Shown in pieces: positions 14,852 to 17,366 of a DNA stretch of 17,366 bases; position 1 is the first letter of the stretch; every line of letters begins with the position of its first letter. Source of the DNA: Prasinococcaceae sp. CCMP 1430. Lineage: Eukaryota; Prasinodermophyta; Palmophyllophyceae; Prasinococcales; Prasinococcaceae. The stretch is taken from NCBI GenBank assembly GCA_013416795.1, contig RQSC01000020.1, positions 551,319 to 568,684 on the forward strand, in the 5' to 3' direction. A program made the translations under genes and the position numbers. Below the pieces are notes generated by a model. The model did not search any database, was not told the DNA's origin, and was given only the letters and a program-made list of their open reading frames with translations.

Positions 14852-15961
14852 GACTCGGGCGGTTCCGCAGTGCTGCACGCGCTCGGCCCGCGCGCGGCGC
14901 CAGTGTACGGCGCGGCCTATGCGGCGCTCGTCGCCGCGGGCGCGCCCCTGCTCACGGTGCTGCTCGAGTGCGCGGCTGGCGTCGCGTTCGGCTTCGCGCA
15001 CGGGGCGCAGGTCGTGGTGGCAGGCAAAATTGCCGGCTGCGTGCTGGCCTTCGCGCTCGGGCGCACGCTCCTGCGCGACACGATGGGCAATCGAGCGAAG
15101 GGCCACCCGCGCTTCGGCGTGCTCTACAACGGCGTGCGGCGGGACGGCTGGTACTTCGTGCTGCTCGCGCGGCTCGCCCCCATCCCGTCCTGGCTGAACA
15201 ACTATGGGCTGGCGGTGACGGAGGTGCGCTTCTTCCCGGACTTCTTGCTGCCGACCGCGCTCGGCGTGGTGCCGTCGATCCTGCTCAATGTGCACGCCGG
15301 CCTGGCGTTCGAGGAGGTGGCGGCGCTGCCGCGCGGCCGGCCGCTCGACAGGGACACGCTGGTCAGCTGCATCATGCCGCTGCTGGCGGCCTTCCTGGTG
15401 ACCCGCGCGATTGCGACGTACGCGGCCATGTACGAGGAGCGCATCGAGTCGGAGGCGCCCCGCTTCAACTGGGATATAGTGAGCGAGCCGGTGAGTGGCG
15501 GCCCCTCGGTGCTCACCCCTCGCGAGAAGCCCCCGCCGCCGCCTGCGACGCGGCACAGCACGCGCGCCCGCAAGCCCAGCGCAAGGGCGTCGCCCGCGGC
15601 ATCGCCCGCGGCGTCGCCGTCGCCGCCGCGCTCGCGCGCCAAGAGCACGAGCGCCAGGAGCGGGGCGCGGAGCACGACCAAGAGCAAGACGCCCGCCCCC
15701 AAGAAAACGGCAGCCGCAAAGAAGAGCTCGAAGGCCTCGACGCGCTCGCTGCCGGCGCGCTCGCCGAGCCCCAAGGCCACGCCGCGCCGCCGCGTGCGTC
15801 ACGGCGCCGGCGCCGACATCAACAACGACGGGCACACGACACGCTCCGAGGCGCACGCCGCTCGCATCCAGGTGACCGCGATGGACCTCAACGACGACGG
15901 GCGGACGACCCGCTCCGAAGCGGCCGCCTACAGGCGCGCGAAAAAGAAGGGCGGCTTGTGA
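14828..15961 (+). CDS. VTT / SNARE-associated Golgi family membrane protein with basic tail and two EF-hand-type loops
   Basis: As a stand-alone gene from ATG 14828 ([12 protein letters not shown]) it is 377 aa; as the second exon of a fusion it begins at 14852. Hydrophobic segments lie at about 23-65 and 65-85. The family core follows at about 116-165: [20 protein letters not shown] and [16 protein letters not shown], the Pro-rich re-entrant motif of VTT (DedA/TMEM41-type) proteins, closest from memory to plant SNARE-associated Golgi proteins. Members reside in ER or Golgi membranes, and TMEM41B/VMP1 scramble lipids. A last membrane segment is at about 180-200. The C-terminal third is unusual: an Ala/Pro/Ser/Lys/Arg tail resembling histone H1 (about 235-325), then two loops [12 protein letters not shown] and [12 protein letters not shown] that fit the 12-residue EF-hand calcium pattern (D-x-N-x-D-G...E). 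A TGTAA lies about 100 bases after the stop. Confidence 0.83.
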   Translation: MAQGQTSQDSGGSAVLHALGPRAAPVYGAAYAALVAAGAPLLTVLLECAAGVAFGFAHGAQVVVAGKIAGCVLAFALGRTLLRDTMGNRAKGHPRFGVLYNGVRRDGWYFVLLARLAPIPSWLNNYGLAVTEVRFFPDFLLPTALGVVPSILLNVHAGLAFEEVAALPRGRPLDRDTLVSCIMPLLAAFLVTRAIATYAAMYEERIESEAPRFNWDIVSEPVSGGPSVLTPREKPPPPPATRHSTRARKPSARASPAASPAASPSPPRSRAKSTSARSGARSTTKSKTPAPKKTAAAKKSSKASTRSLPARSPSPKATPRRRVRHGAGADINNDGHTTRSEAHAARIQVTAMDLNDDGRTTRSEAAAYRRAKKKGGL

Positions 15962-16058
15962 GGCGAGGGCGGTGGCTGACGCCCATATACGGTAGTCCGA
16001 TCGGCGGCTGCGATGGCCGTGATCCAAAGATTTTGTAGTAGCTCTTACCACACGGCGC

Positions 16059-16063
16059 TGTAA
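16059..16063 (+). terminator. Possible TGTAA poly(A) signal for the VTT gene
   Basis: TGTAA on the plus strand, about 100 bases after the VTT stop, in the short convergent gap before the next gene. Consistent with a green-algal signal, but a five-base match proves little. Confidence 0.25.
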
Positions 16064-16090
16064 GTGCGACGCACAAAGACACCTCCCCAG

Positions 16091-17366
16091 CTACGGGCCC
16101 GCTCGGCCGCCGCCGTCCTCGGCCGGGGGCGGCCTCGCGTGCGCGAACGTGACGAGCCCGGGCGCAGGGCTGCCGTCGGGGCCGCGGAAGGTCGCGCAAC
16201 CAGGCGCGGCTTCCGCGGCCGCGCCGGGCGGAGGGAACACCTCCACGTCCTTCGCGCCGTCGCGCAGCTTGCGCATCACGTCTGGCAGGCCGTCGTCTCG
16301 GATGAAGTAGCGCTTGCGCAGGACGCGCTGGTAGGTCGAAAACACCAGGTCGACCAGCGCAGTCCCCGCGAGGGGCGCGGCGAGGTTGCCGTGGGTGGCG
16401 ACGAAGGCGAAAGAGGCGGCGGCGCTCTCGTAGACCTCCTTGGCCCCATCGTAGCGCCGCGAGGCGGCGAAGCACTCGATGTTGCGGGCGATCTTGCGCT
16501 GCTGCTCCTCGCCGAGGGTCTCGAGGCCGACGGACTCCATGCTCCCCTCCTTGCTCACGCGCTTGACCTGCAGCTGCATGGCGCCCTTGCGCGGGCCGTT
16601 GCCGAGCCGCCGGGCGACCAGCGCGCCCTTGGCGACCGAGGCGAGCACGAGCGCCCCCCAGGGGGCCACGTCGTCGACCTCCATGCCGAAGCCGTCGTAG
16701 AGGAGGGCGTCCCACCCGGCCTCGTAGAGGCGATCGCCCAGCCACCTGCCGAGAAGCGTGAGCAGCACCGCGCGCAGGAGCATCTCCTGCGCGAGGTGGC
16801 CAACGCCGAGCAGAAGCACCTCCTGCGGAAAGTTGAGCAGTCGCGCCGGGTTGCCGACCACGTTGCGCGCCTGCATGTCGGCGGCGATCTCGCGCCACAT
16901 GGGCAGCTCCGCCAGCTCGCCCGAGCCGCTGCTCCCCGCGCTGCTGCCGCTGTCGCTGCGCGCGCCGCCGGCGCCCGCGGCCGCCTGCTCTCCGCCCGCC
17001 GCGCCTCCGCCCGCCGCGCCGTAGGGGTCCTTGAAGTCCCCCTTGTCATTGAGTTCCTTCCAGTTGGGCACCATCGTCACAGCGTCGGCCACGAGCAGCG
17101 GCAGCATGACGGCGCAGCCGAGCGCCACGTCGTTCAGGCGCTCGCTGCCGACGTGCAGCGCGCCGAACGTCTCCACGTGGAAGAGGTAGCCCAGCACGAC
17201 CGCTATGGTGCCACTCACGCCGCCGTACTCGCTGAGCTTCACCGCGAGCAGCTCCCAGCGCATGGACGACAGGCGCGCCTCCATGGCCGCGGCGGGGTCG
17301 TCCGGGGCCCCCTCGGGGCCGTCCTCGGCCGCCGCCGCCCGCGCGCGCCGCTGCCGGCGGTGTGCG
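16091..17366 (-). CDS. Multi-pass membrane protein of unknown function, 5' end beyond the window
   Basis: Not recognised. The minus frame is open from the right edge to the stop at 16091-16093. The first ATG inside is at 17284 (397 aa), but 27 further open codons upstream, with a basic RRQRRARA patch, suggest that a targeting peptide and the true start lie outside. From the ATG, hydrophobic segments are at about 25-40 and 53-72, then a disordered Gly/Ala/Ser linker (about 90-125), a hydrophobic stretch at about 150-185 (PQEVLLLGVGHLAQEMLLRA), another at about 207-222, and a soluble C-terminal half with FIRDDGLPDVMRKLRDGA and a Pro/Ala-rich end. The QEMLLR motif recalls the EExxxR motif of CPBP (CAAX-type) intramembrane proteins but lacks the first Glu, so I do not assign that family. 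It converges with the VTT gene (129 bases between the stops). Confidence 0.7.
   Translation of the reverse strand, partial: AHRRQRRARAAAAEDGPEGAPDDPAAAMEARLSSMRWELLAVKLSEYGGVSGTIAVVLGYLFHVETFGALHVGSERLNDVALGCAVMLPLLVADAVTMVPNWKELNDKGDFKDPYGAAGGGAAGGEQAAAGAGGARSDSGSSAGSSGSGELAELPMWREIAADMQARNVVGNPARLLNFPQEVLLLGVGHLAQEMLLRAVLLTLLGRWLGDRLYEAGWDALLYDGFGMEVDDVAPWGALVLASVAKGALVARRLGNGPRKGAMQLQVKRVSKEGSMESVGLETLGEEQQRKIARNIECFAASRRYDGAKEVYESAAASFAFVATHGNLAAPLAGTALVDLVFSTYQRVLRKRYFIRDDGLPDVMRKLRDGAKDVEVFPPPGAAAEAAPGCATFRGPDGSPAPGLVTFAHARPPPAEDGGGRAGP

Noticed and set aside
14636-16051. Long minus-strand frame opposite the VTT gene
   Set aside because: Arg/Ala/His-rich shadow; the plus strand has clear family motifs.
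1-17366. CRISPR arrays, insertion sequences, bacterial operons, transposons or viral genes
   Set aside because: No spaced direct repeats, transposase or capsid motifs or terminal repeats were seen; the introns and eukaryotic families make a bacterial origin untenable.

Overview
The window is nuclear DNA from a GC-rich, intron-poor eukaryote, most likely a flagellated alga. The signs are single-exon or few-exon genes, short GT-AG introns of about 50-140 bases, strong G/C preference at third codon positions, and alternating coding strands. CEP164-like and OFD1-like basal-body proteins imply a cilium or flagellum. An Alfin1-type domain and a plant-type DUF7138-like protein point to the green lineage, but a GC-rich haptophyte cannot be excluded from sequence alone. 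One base is unresolved (N at 1042), so this is draft sequence.

Left part (1-2368): a plus-strand gene for a DUF7138-like protein with long glutamine runs, whose intron sits inside the CAG repeat. It is followed by a poorly explained stretch with a coding-like orphan exon on the minus strand (about 1515-1780) and a comparatively AT-rich island (about 1896-2165) upstream of the next gene.

Middle (2369-9787): a three-exon CEP164-like gene (1225 aa), a short minus-strand two-exon mTERF-like gene or fragment, and an OFD1-like gene (930 aa). CEP164 is a distal-appendage protein and OFD1 a distal-centriole protein, so two ciliogenesis genes lie on the same strand about 0.7 kb apart. The mTERF-like gene runs the other way between them, and its 5' end meets or overlaps the start of OFD1.

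Centre-right (9788-13535): ATG12, the ubiquitin-like autophagy conjugation protein, on the minus strand and convergent with OFD1. It is divergent from a single-exon gene for a Q/R-rich, RGG-containing, vasculin-like (GPBP1 family) protein, and the two share a 489-base promoter region.

Right part (13536-17366): a small minus-strand membrane protein, then on the plus strand a truncated Alfin domain without its PHD finger. A possible 47-base intron would join it in frame to a VTT/SNARE-associated-Golgi membrane protein, which ends in an H1-like basic tail and two EF-hand-type loops. Convergent to it is a multi-pass membrane protein of unknown function that runs off the right edge. The possible Alfin-VTT fusion is the most unusual item. 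No RNA genes, transposons or CRISPR arrays were recognised.
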